A stretch of DNA of 6,332 nucleotides from Myxococcales bacterium (GTDB lineage: Bacteria > Myxococcota > Polyangia > Polyangiales > Polyangiaceae): the NCBI GenBank assembly GCA_020430865.1, contig JAGQIY010001251.1, forward strand, positions 1-6,332, written 5' to 3'. Under the pieces are notes generated by a model, which worked only from the letters and a program-made list of their open reading frames with translations, had not been told where the DNA came from and made no database searches. Shown piece by piece: positions 1 through 5,668 of this stretch (position 1 is the stretch's first letter; each line of letters starts with the position of its first letter). The translations under genes were made by a program, and so were the position numbers.

Positions 1-62
1 CAGGGAAGTGCGAGTCCACTGGCGGAGTCTACTTCAATGCCCCCCACCGATGTCCCGACTTT
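1..62 (-). other. Short region downstream of the KASIII-like gene; possible start of a further gene
   Basis: These bases follow the TAG stop of the KASIII-like gene. Only one minus-strand frame stays open to the window edge. It contains a GTG at 45-47, which would give a peptide beginning V/M-GGIEVDSASGLALP. A weak GGGA lies a few bases upstream of that GTG. It could be the first codons of a third gene in the operon, but with about 15 codons visible I cannot recognise it. No hairpin or T-run resembling a terminator is visible, so the operon may continue leftward. Confidence 0.2.
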
Positions 63-1124
63 CTACCAGTCCACGAGTATCGCTGCGCGCGTGAGGCCTG
101 CGCCCTGGGCGAAGAGCACGCTCCGGGTGCCCGGGTCGAGCTGTCCAAGGCGTCGCGCCTCGAGCAGGTTGCTAACCACACCGCAGGCACCAAGGTGTGC
201 GTAGCGATCGAACGTGACCGGGACGTTCGCGGCATCGAGCCCGGCAGCGCCTGCGATGGCGTTCGGGATCCAGCGCCGTGGTTGCACCGAGGCGAAGAGT
301 TTCACTTCGTCGGTTCGCACGCGAGCGCGTTCCAGCAGCTGAGTCACCGTGGTCATGCCGATGTGCACGGTCTGAGCGATCAGCGAACGAGCGAGCTCGG
401 GCGCCAGACTCCCAGGGTAGTAGTCCGGGCCCGCCTTCCACCAGGGCGGATCGCAGTCCTTGCCACGACGCCAGGTCACCGCTGGGTAGTACTCGCCGTG
501 AGTGACCGCGTGGAGCAGGCCGACCCCTGGGCGCTCGCCGGCGGAGACCAGCATCGCGGTAGCTGCGTCACCCACGTTCGGTGAAGCGGGGTGCATCATC
601 GGAAACGCGCGCGTCATGATGTGGCTCTGGGTGAGCAACACCGTGCGCGCTCGTCCCGACTCTATCAGCGCTGCCGCGAGGCCGAGCTGTGCGACCGATG
701 TTGCGCAACTCGCCTCCAAGCCCAGCGCCACCGCGCCGCGGATGCCGAGCAGGTCGGCGACTCTTGGCGCGCTCGGCGGTACCACCCGGTCCGGTACCGC
801 CGCCCATGACATGACCACGTCGACCTGATCCGGAGCCACGCCGGCGTCGGCCAGCGCCGCGGCTCCCGCTTTGCTTTCCGCAAGGCAAGAATCCACTTCG
901 GCAGGTGCGACGCGACGCTGCCTCGCCCCCAGGAAGGGGTCGCTCGCCTCGGCGGCCAGGTAGCGCTTGCCCAGCGCCTCCCGAGGATCGTCCTCGATGG
1001 GTACGTCGACCAGCTCGCGCTGGCTGCTCTTCTTCGCGCGCTCGACGAACTCCAGCGGCCAGTCGGAGTTCTCGCGGATGGTGTCCGGATACCATTCGCC
1101 GAGGCCGGAGATGCGAGCCTTCAC
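63..1124 (-). CDS. Ketoacyl-ACP synthase III-like (FabH-fold) acyltransferase with altered active site
   Basis: A 353-residue protein of normal KASIII length with the thiolase fold. The N-terminal half carries the nucleophile region GLEASCATSVAQL (Cys140), and GDAATAML at 185-192 matches the FabH GDGAGA element. The C-terminal half ends in the family's glycine-rich strand (AQGAGLTRAAILV, 339-351). Where FabH has HQAN, this protein reads VQPR (280-283). Where FabH has the Asn of YGNTSA, it has His310 (YAHLGA, 308-313). Loss of the His/Asn pair argues against malonyl decarboxylation and fatty-acid initiation; acyl transfer or non-decarboxylative condensation is more likely (inference). The start is GTG, preceded by AAGGGGG (1129-1135), and its GTGA overlaps the TGA of the upstream ThDP enzyme gene. 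That implies translational coupling and a shared pathway. Substrate unknown. Confidence 0.88.
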   Translation of the reverse strand: MKARISGLGEWYPDTIRENSDWPLEFVERAKKSSQRELVDVPIEDDPREALGKRYLAAEASDPFLGARQRRVAPAEVDSCLAESKAGAAALADAGVAPDQVDVVMSWAAVPDRVVPPSAPRVADLLGIRGAVALGLEASCATSVAQLGLAAALIESGRARTVLLTQSHIMTRAFPMMHPASPNVGDAATAMLVSAGERPGVGLLHAVTHGEYYPAVTWRRGKDCDPPWWKAGPDYYPGSLAPELARSLIAQTVHIGMTTVTQLLERARVRTDEVKLFASVQPRRWIPNAIAGAAGLDAANVPVTFDRYAHLGACGVVSNLLEARRLGQLDPGTRSVLFAQGAGLTRAAILVDW

Positions 1125-2986
1125 GCGACCCCCTTGTTGGAGAGCATGCTCATGTGTTGGAGCGCCTCGTTGCGACCTCCGCCCGCGAGCCTGACGTCGC
1201 GGTCGATCCGGATGTCGAGCACCGCGGGACCGCTCAGCTCGTAGAGCCGCTCGAACAGCTCGCTGCGGATCTCACCTGGATGATTCACGCGCACGCCGGT
1301 GACTCCCATCGAACGCGCCCAGGCGGCGAAGTCCACGAAGTCCGTCGACCACTGCGCTTCCCGTCCGAACACCTGCTTGTAGCCATGGTAGACCATGTTG
1401 TACCGCGCGTCGTTGAACACCGCGAAGATGACCGGGAGGCGTTCCTTGGCGGCGACCAGCAGCTCCATCCCCGCCATCTGCATCGAGCCGTCACCGCAGA
1501 TGCAGACCACCGGGCGCTCGGGGTTGCCAAGGGCCGCGCCGATGGCGCCGCTCACCCCCGAGCCCATGCTGCCGAGTCCGAGCTGGATCTGGAATCCGCG
1601 CGGATCACGTGAGGTGAGATAGTGCAGGGCGAACAGCATGTGCTCGCCGATGTCGGTGATGAACGTCGCGTCCCGACCCGCGGCCTGCTCCAGCTCGATG
1701 ACCGCGCGCTGCGGCGTGATCAGGAGCTGATCCTCACCCCCGAAACGTTCGTCGTCGAACGGCGAGCGTGCTCGCAGGTCGCGAAGCTTTGCTCGGCAAC
1801 CCGTGTTGCGCAGGCCGTCCTCCAGAACGACTTCGTACATCGCCTCGGCGAAGGCACCGATGTCGCTGACCACGCCGAGTTCCGTCGGCAAGTTCCGGTT
1901 GAACACCGTGGCGTCACGATCGACGTGAACGAGTCGACCCCCGGGCGCGATGTACGGGGTTGGACCGACGGAGCAATCGTCGAGGTCGCTGCCGAGCACC
2001 ACCGCCACATCGACGCCTTGCTTGGTGTAGTCCCTGGCCCAGATGGACGCGGCGAGGCCGCCGTGGCGGAGCGACCGCGGATGTTCCTCGCTGACGAGGC
2101 CCTTCGCCTTGGGGGTGGTCACGAACGGGACGTCCAGGGCGTCGACCAAGCGGCGCAGGGTGGAAGAGTAGGCGCGCGCGCCCGAGCCGAACACCAGCAA
2201 CGGATGCTGCGCAGACGCGAGCCAGCGACACACCTCCCGCACCACCTCGCGATCCGGCTTGCTCATTCGCCGACTTTCCGTGCGAGAAACACGGAAGCCA
2301 TCGGTCTTGGCTGCGCCGCGATCGATCGGGACGACCAGCAGAGCCGGTCCGGGATTCGCGCTGTCCGTCGCGGCCTCGAGCACCGCGGTGGCCTGGGAGC
2401 GCGCCGCACCGGGGCTGGTGACACGCACCGCGCGCCGGGTCATCTTGTCGAACAGCGCCTCGACGTCGATGCCTTCGGGACCGGAGTTCTGCAGGAGCCT
2501 GCCGCCGTTGGCAGCCCAGGCGACGTCCCCGACCACCAATACCATCGGAACACCCTCGCTGTGCGCAGAGCACACGCCGGTCACGGCGTTCGTGGCGCCT
2601 GGGCCCGCTGTCACGACGACGGCGGGGACCCTTCCGCTGGCGCGGTAGTATGCAGTCGCCGCGAACGCGGCGGCGCTCTCGTGTCGGGACTCCACCAGCT
2701 TCGCGCCGGGGTGACGCAGGATGGAGTCGAAGACAGGAGAGACAGGTCCTCCAGGTATCCCGAAGAAGGTCTCGACGCCCTCCTTGACCAATGCATCGAT
2801 GATGCCATCAGCGGCGGTCAGCGCTTCGAACTCAGGGATTTCCGTGTGAGAAGTATCAGTGACTCTAGCTGCCAAGAGCGCGAGCGGTGACTTCTCGGTG
2901 ACTGTGTTGAGCTCGCGAATGCACGAGCGTGGGGATGACTCGGGAACGGCATCCCGCTCCGAGTTGATGGAGAGATCGGATCGCAT
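1121..2986 (-). CDS. Thiamine diphosphate-dependent acetolactate synthase-like enzyme (probable acyloin-type carboligase)
   Basis: A 621-residue protein with the three-domain layout of acetolactate synthase/benzoylformate decarboxylase enzymes. The N-terminal pyrimidine-binding domain spans about 55-220: FFGIPGGP at 74-81, the cofactor-activating Glu103 in RHES, and TAGPGATNAVTG at 126-137. A central domain (about 245-385) follows. The C-terminal pyrophosphate domain (about 420-595) carries the GDG...N motif, G498-D499-G500 to N525, for Mg-ThDP. Such enzymes decarboxylate a 2-oxoacid and transfer the acyl carbanion equivalent to an aldehyde or oxoacid. After the motif, NDARYNMVYHG replaces the AHAS NNQ-x-LGMVRQ pattern, and no small regulatory subunit is adjacent. 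A secondary-metabolite carboligase is therefore more likely than valine biosynthesis (inference). The ATG at 2986 is chosen for GGGAGGA at 2991-2997. It leaves an unusual extension of about 55 residues. The gene overlaps the KASIII-like gene by 4 bp. FAD dependence cannot be judged. Confidence 0.9.
   Translation of the reverse strand: MRSDLSINSERDAVPESSPRSCIRELNTVTEKSPLALLAARVTDTSHTEIPEFEALTAADGIIDALVKEGVETFFGIPGGPVSPVFDSILRHPGAKLVESRHESAAAFAATAYYRASGRVPAVVVTAGPGATNAVTGVCSAHSEGVPMVLVVGDVAWAANGGRLLQNSGPEGIDVEALFDKMTRRAVRVTSPGAARSQATAVLEAATDSANPGPALLVVPIDRGAAKTDGFRVSRTESRRMSKPDREVVREVCRWLASAQHPLLVFGSGARAYSSTLRRLVDALDVPFVTTPKAKGLVSEEHPRSLRHGGLAASIWARDYTKQGVDVAVVLGSDLDDCSVGPTPYIAPGGRLVHVDRDATVFNRNLPTELGVVSDIGAFAEAMYEVVLEDGLRNTGCRAKLRDLRARSPFDDERFGGEDQLLITPQRAVIELEQAAGRDATFITDIGEHMLFALHYLTSRDPRGFQIQLGLGSMGSGVSGAIGAALGNPERPVVCICGDGSMQMAGMELLVAAKERLPVIFAVFNDARYNMVYHGYKQVFGREAQWSTDFVDFAAWARSMGVTGVRVNHPGEIRSELFERLYELSGPAVLDIRIDRDVRLAGGGRNEALQHMSMLSNKGVA
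1124..1135 (-). promoter_or_regulatory. Shine-Dalgarno and GTGA stop/start overlap of the KASIII-like gene
   Basis: Read on the minus strand, AAGGGGG (1135-1129) precedes the GTG start at 1124 by four bases. The GTG shares its last bases with the TGA stop of the upstream gene (GTGA, 1124-1121). This decides the start and points to coupled translation of the two enzymes. Confidence 0.75.
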
Positions 2987-2990
2987 GAGA

Positions 2991-2997
2991 TCCTCCC
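2991..2997 (-). promoter_or_regulatory. Shine-Dalgarno GGGAGGA of the ThDP enzyme gene
   Basis: GGGAGGA sits five bases before the ATG at 2986 on the minus strand. It is the reason for preferring this start over the more upstream in-frame GTG at 3271, which has no comparable site and would add 95 residues unlike any ThDP enzyme. Confidence 0.8.
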
Positions 2998-3018
2998 AAG
3001 GTGCGGTGTTGTTGTTGG

Positions 3019-3051
3019 CTCGGTATGCACCGAGGTCATCGGTAGGCTCGG
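3019..3051 (-). repeat. Mutually exclusive ACCGA/TCGGT stems in the leader of the ThDP enzyme gene
   Basis: On the minus strand the order is CCGAG (3051-3047), ACCGA (3043-3039), CTCGGT (3034-3029), ACCGAG (3024-3019). The single CTCGGT arm can pair with any of the three complementary arms. The best stem is the six-base-pair CTCGGT-GCAT-ACCGAG hairpin, 33 bases upstream of the start codon. The layout could be overlapping operator half-sites or a switching RNA leader. The arms are short, so chance is possible in GC-rich DNA. Confidence 0.4.
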
Positions 3052-3244
3052 ACCCAGCGACTCCCGGAGACGCCGCATCGCAGCGCGAAGCACGAATCGG
3101 CTCGTCACCGCGTGGGGTGCGAGCACGCGTTTGCGCGGTTCTCGGACCAGAATCCGCTTGGCTCGCGTGATTTCCGTGCAGGAATGTTGCCGCGAACGTC
3201 GAGCGCGAATCGCCAGGCGTTCCGGGACGGAGGGCCCTTGTTTT

Positions 3245-3267
3245 TCGTTCGCGCAGGACGCGAACGA
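3245..3267. promoter_or_regulatory. 23-bp perfect inverted repeat, candidate operator
   Basis: TCGTTCGCG (3245-3253) and CGCGAACGA (3259-3267) are perfect nine-base arms around the five-base spacer CAGGA. One further copy of the half-site, CGCGAACG, occurs at 3191-3198. The repeat lies about 260 bp upstream of the ThDP enzyme start. A T-run precedes it on the plus strand (3240-3245) rather than following it, so it is not an intrinsic terminator in either direction. The size and symmetry suit a dimeric repressor such as a TetR-type protein (inference); no regulator gene is in the window. Confidence 0.45.
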
Positions 3268-3382
3268 TCACCCGTCGTCGATTCAGGACGAGGGTGCGCT
3301 TGCTACGGACGCGCTACGCGCCGCCCGGTGATTGAAGCTCAGGAGGGGTATCTGAGCGCGAGGCCTTCTGGCCTAATTTGCG

Positions 3383-3591
3383 CGACACGTCAATAGAGAA
3401 ACCACACAGGAACACCAATCAATGCACTCTGTGGTTGCTGGCGTCGGTGAGTGTCACGCTCACCGGTTCTTCTCTCTGAGTGTCGCTGCGAAGAGGTGGA
3501 GTTCGTTGTTTTTCGACACAGAAACGAGTGTCGGCGCCTTCTACGACACGCAACGAAACGGGCTTAAGGGCCCTGGCGATGATTGGTGTCT
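3383..3591. repeat. Cluster of seven GTGTC/GACAC words, five of them GTGTCG/CGACAC
   Basis: Sites are CGACAC at 3383, 3514 and 3544; GTGTCG at 3480 and 3528; GTGTCA at 3451; GTGTCT at 3586. Three of the forward sites sit in the longer word GAGTGTC (3449, 3478, 3526). By simple base-count expectation a given six-base word on either strand should appear about 0.1 times in 209 bp, so five is clear enrichment. Neighbouring opposed copies (3514/3528 and 3528/3544) can form alternative six-base-pair stems. Multiple binding sites for a regulator or a structured RNA are both possible. Confidence 0.5.
3445..3465 (+). other. Nine-base-pair hairpin followed by a pyrimidine-rich tract
   Basis: CGGTGAGTG-TCA-CGCTCACCG forms a nine-pair stem with a three-base loop. 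One pair is G-U if transcribed from the plus strand but becomes an A-C mismatch in minus-strand RNA, so the structure favours a plus-strand transcript. It is followed on the plus strand by GTTCTTCTCTCT, which makes a weak terminator-like shape. No plus-strand gene that would need it is convincing here. Confidence 0.3.
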
Positions 3592-3611
3592 TGGGAACTG
3601 GCTAGTCGGTC

Positions 3612-4196
3612 CTAGCTGATGGGAGCGCCGAGAACACGCCGAAAGGTCAAGTTCAATCGTGGGGCGTGGACGCCCGGCTGCTTCGGGACTCCGTGCACGT
3701 AGTGAGCCTGGGTCGCGCCGGCCATCAACAGGAGTGAGTTGTGTCGGAGTTCCAGACTCAGCGCTTCACCCCGCTTGCGCGGCTTGAGGCGAAAGCGCCG
3801 CGTCGCTCCAAACGACGCACTGGCGACCTGTGGCTGAGGGCCAAGCTCGCTCTCGTTATCGGCGTGGAAACCCATGCTGTCGTTTCCGTTCCGGTACAGA
3901 TTCGCCAACAGATGGTTGAAGGGGCACTCCGTCGTCTGTTCGACCAGGCGACGTACGCGTTCGCACGTCGACGTCCAGGCACGAGCCTCCAACGTTTGGC
4001 CGGAGTAGCGATATGGGAACTCACCACACCAGGCGATCAGGCGTGGCTGCAGCACGCTCCGCCCGAACAGCTGAATGGAACGTTGCTCCCACTGCAGCTC
4101 TTCGAGCAGCCGACGCTGGAGTTGCTCGGCGAGGTCCTCGGCCAGCCAGGGATCTCGAAGCTCCACGAAGGCGCCATGCTCCAGCTCGAACCGCAC
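3612..4196 (-). CDS. alkB: AlkB-family 2-oxoglutarate/Fe(II)-dependent DNA/RNA dealkylase (ALKBH2/3-like)
   Basis: A 194-residue cytoplasmic dioxygenase that would oxidatively remove methyl or small alkyl lesions (such as 1-methyladenine and 3-methylcytosine) from nucleic acid, using 2-oxoglutarate, O2 and Fe(II). All hallmark elements are visible. Substrate-lid segments are PRLIAWCG (51-58) and PYRYSGQTL (61-69). NLYRNGNDSMGFHAD (99-113) gives iron ligands His111 and Asp113. ASFGATRRFRL (127-137) is followed by third iron ligand His168 in HYVHGVPK. APRLNLTFR (178-186) supplies Arg180 and Arg186 for 2-oxoglutarate. The pattern is closer to human ALKBH2/ALKBH3 than to E. coli AlkB. The start is a GTG with no clear SD; it is the only usable start in the frame and gives a family-typical N-terminus. 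It lies 123 bp after the thiolase, so co-transcription is uncertain and a functional link to it is not implied. Confidence 0.93.
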   Translation of the reverse strand: MRFELEHGAFVELRDPWLAEDLAEQLQRRLLEELQWEQRSIQLFGRSVLQPRLIAWCGEFPYRYSGQTLEARAWTSTCERVRRLVEQTTECPFNHLLANLYRNGNDSMGFHADNESELGPQPQVASASFGATRRFRLKPRKRGEALSLELRHNSLLLMAGATQAHYVHGVPKQPGVHAPRLNLTFRRVLGAPIS

Positions 4197-4319
4197 CCCG
4201 TGAGCGTAGCAGTCAGCTGCAGAGGCAGCGTACTCTCGAGGCGAGCCTCGGTCGTCAGGGACTACGCGGGGGAGGTGAGTCGGTGCGCGCTCAGCACCTC
4301 TGTCGGTGGCGAGTACGCC

Positions 4320-5657
4320 TCAGTTCACACGTTCGAGCACCGCGGCCGCTCCAAGTCCACCCGCGGCGCAGATGCCCAGCAGCGCCATCGACCGCTCTCC
4401 TTGGGCCAACTCGTTGGCCACCGTCGTGACCATGCGTGCACCGGTAGCACCGAAGGGGTGACCGATCGCGAGCGAGCCGCCGTGAAGGTTGATGCTCTCG
4501 GGATCTACTTCACCGACTGCGTGGTCCAGGCCGAGCCGCTCCTTCGCGAAGGCCTCGCTGCCCAGCATCTTGAGCACGCTCAGGACCTGAGCAGCGAACG
4601 CCTCGTGCATGTCGATGAGATCGATGTCCGTCAGCGTCAGACCGGCACGTTCGAGAGCCTTGGGCATCGCGAGCGCTGGGCCCATCAACAGCTGGTCGGC
4701 AGGATCCACACCGACGTAGGCCCAGGACTTGATCGCTGCGAGTGGTGTGTACCCCAGGGCGCGCGCCTTCTCCTCGCTCATCAGCACGACGGCCGAGGCG
4801 CCGTCCGTCAGCGGACTTGCGTTCCCCGCGGTAACACTCCCGTCCTTGGCGAACACGGGGCGTAGGCGGCTCAGCTTCTCGACCGACGTGTCGGCCCGCA
4901 CCAGTCCATCGGCGTGCACCCACTTCCCTCCGGGCGTCTCCACTGCGACCACCTCGCCCGCGAAGCGGCCAGACTCGATCGCCGCGGCCGCCCGGTGATG
5001 GGAGCGCGCCGCGAGTGCGTCCTGCGCTTCGCGTGAGATGGCGTTGCGCTTCGCCATCCGCTCGGCGGACTCCCCCATCACTTCGCCAGTGGTTCGCTCA
5101 GCGATCTTTGGCTGACGCGGCAAGATGTCGGTGATGGGGGTGAGCTGTGAGAGCGCCGCGAGGTAGTCCGAAGGCGATGGCTTGCCCAGCGCCAGGGGAG
5201 CCAGGCTATGCGTCACCTTGGAGGGCAGGGTGATGGGAGCGTTGCTGGTCGAGTCGGAGCCCCCCGCGATGATCACGTCCGCCTCGCCGCGTTCGATGGC
5301 GGCGGCAGCCAGCGTGATCGCCTGGAGACCCGAAGCGCAAGCTCGTGTCACGGTCATGCCCTCGACGCTGGCCGGAAGCTGCAAGTCGAGTGCGATCTCA
5401 CGGGCGACGTTCGGCGCGGTGCTGGGTAGGATCACGCCGCCCCAGACGATCCCGTCGATTTCCTTGCGAGAAAGCTCGAGCTTGTCGAGCAAGCCGCGTG
5501 TCGCAGCGACGCCGAGCGCGATGGTGTCTAGCTGAGTGAAGCTGGTGAAGGCCTTGACAAAGGGCGTACGCATGCCCCCTACGACCACGGCGCGCCTGGC
5601 GCCGTTGCCGTTGCTCTTGCTGCGGGCTGCGGTGTTCGTGCGGCGTTTCGCTGCCAT
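4320..5657 (-). CDS. fadI: Acetyl-CoA C-acyltransferase (FadI/HADHB-type thiolase)
   Basis: A 445-residue complete thiolase that cleaves 3-oxoacyl-CoA with CoA to acetyl-CoA and a shortened acyl-CoA, or runs in the condensing direction. The nucleophile is Cys107 in TRACASGLQA. His351 lies in MHEAFAAQ, His400 in GHPFGATGAR, and the second catalytic cysteine is Cys430 in ICAAGGLGAA. HEAF in place of the NEAF of FadA/PhaA, and the C-terminal CAAGGLGAA, place it with FadI and trifunctional-protein beta subunits. Residues 1-22 are a basic extension (about seven Arg/Lys, no acidic residues), which is unusual for the family. The ATG is fixed by AGGAG (5663-5667) five bases upstream; that site lies just after the stop of the reductase gene. 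The 11-bp gap indicates one operon. No partner FadJ-like gene is in the window. Confidence 0.93.
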   Translation of the reverse strand: MAAKRRTNTAARSKSNGNGARRAVVVGGMRTPFVKAFTSFTQLDTIALGVAATRGLLDKLELSRKEIDGIVWGGVILPSTAPNVAREIALDLQLPASVEGMTVTRACASGLQAITLAAAAIERGEADVIIAGGSDSTSNAPITLPSKVTHSLAPLALGKPSPSDYLAALSQLTPITDILPRQPKIAERTTGEVMGESAERMAKRNAISREAQDALAARSHHRAAAAIESGRFAGEVVAVETPGGKWVHADGLVRADTSVEKLSRLRPVFAKDGSVTAGNASPLTDGASAVVLMSEEKARALGYTPLAAIKSWAYVGVDPADQLLMGPALAMPKALERAGLTLTDIDLIDMHEAFAAQVLSVLKMLGSEAFAKERLGLDHAVGEVDPESINLHGGSLAIGHPFGATGARMVTTVANELAQGERSMALLGICAAGGLGAAAVLERVN

Positions 5658-5662
5658 TTCTA

Positions 5663-5667
5663 CTCCT
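5663..5667 (-). promoter_or_regulatory. Shine-Dalgarno AGGAG of the thiolase gene
   Basis: AGGAG, within TGAGAGGAGTAGAA, lies five bases before the ATG at 5657 and directly after the TGA stop of the reductase gene. It fixes the thiolase start and excludes the much longer open frame that continues upstream antiparallel to no known domain and overlapping the reductase gene. Confidence 0.8.
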
Positions 5668-5668
5668 C

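Larger units (their letters stand above)
2987..3611. other. 625-bp intergenic region with regulatory-looking repeats and no convincing gene
   Basis: The region lies between the end of alkB and the start of the ThDP enzyme gene, so it should contain the promoter of the ThDP/KASIII operon. Its codon-like composition is mixed and GC-poorer than the flanking genes, and no reading frame in it resembles a known family. It holds an SD sequence, a set of competing short stems (3019-3051), a 23-bp inverted repeat (3245-3267), a small AGGCC/GGCCT hairpin (3361-3374), a hairpin (3445-3465) and a cluster of GTGTC/GACAC words (3383-3591). A TTGACG on the minus strand (about 3386-3391) is a possible -35 box, but I see no good -10 at proper spacing. 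No classical intrinsic terminator for alkB is evident. Confidence 0.6.

Noticed and set aside
3..584. Long plus-strand open frame antisense to the KASIII-like gene
   Set aside because: GC-rich genes commonly leave open antisense frames. It shows no domain pattern, whereas the minus strand carries clear KASIII motifs.
2987..3271. In-frame extension of the ThDP enzyme to a GTG at 3271
   Set aside because: It adds 95 residues with no ThDP-enzyme character, has no SD, and would cover the leader hairpins. The ATG at 2986 has a strong SD.
3601..3616. GCTAG-N6-CTAGC inverted repeat at the alkB stop codon
   Set aside because: It has a five-pair, AT-containing stem without a T-run and includes the stop codon; chance is likely.
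3422..3619. Plus-strand frame of 65 codons with AGGA ten bases before its ATG
   Set aside because: Third-position GC is only about half, far below the neighbouring genes. The peptide resembles no family, it lies across the GTGTC repeat cluster, and it runs into the end of alkB. A real small gene cannot be excluded, but repeats explain the region better.
4237..4250. CGAGG-CGAG-CCTCG hairpin between thiolase and alkB
   Set aside because: The stem is only five base pairs and no T-run follows on either strand, so I do not call it a terminator.
3741..4865. Plus-strand frame of 374 codons across alkB and the thiolase
   Set aside because: It is antisense to two genes with complete catalytic motifs, and its translation has no recognisable fold.
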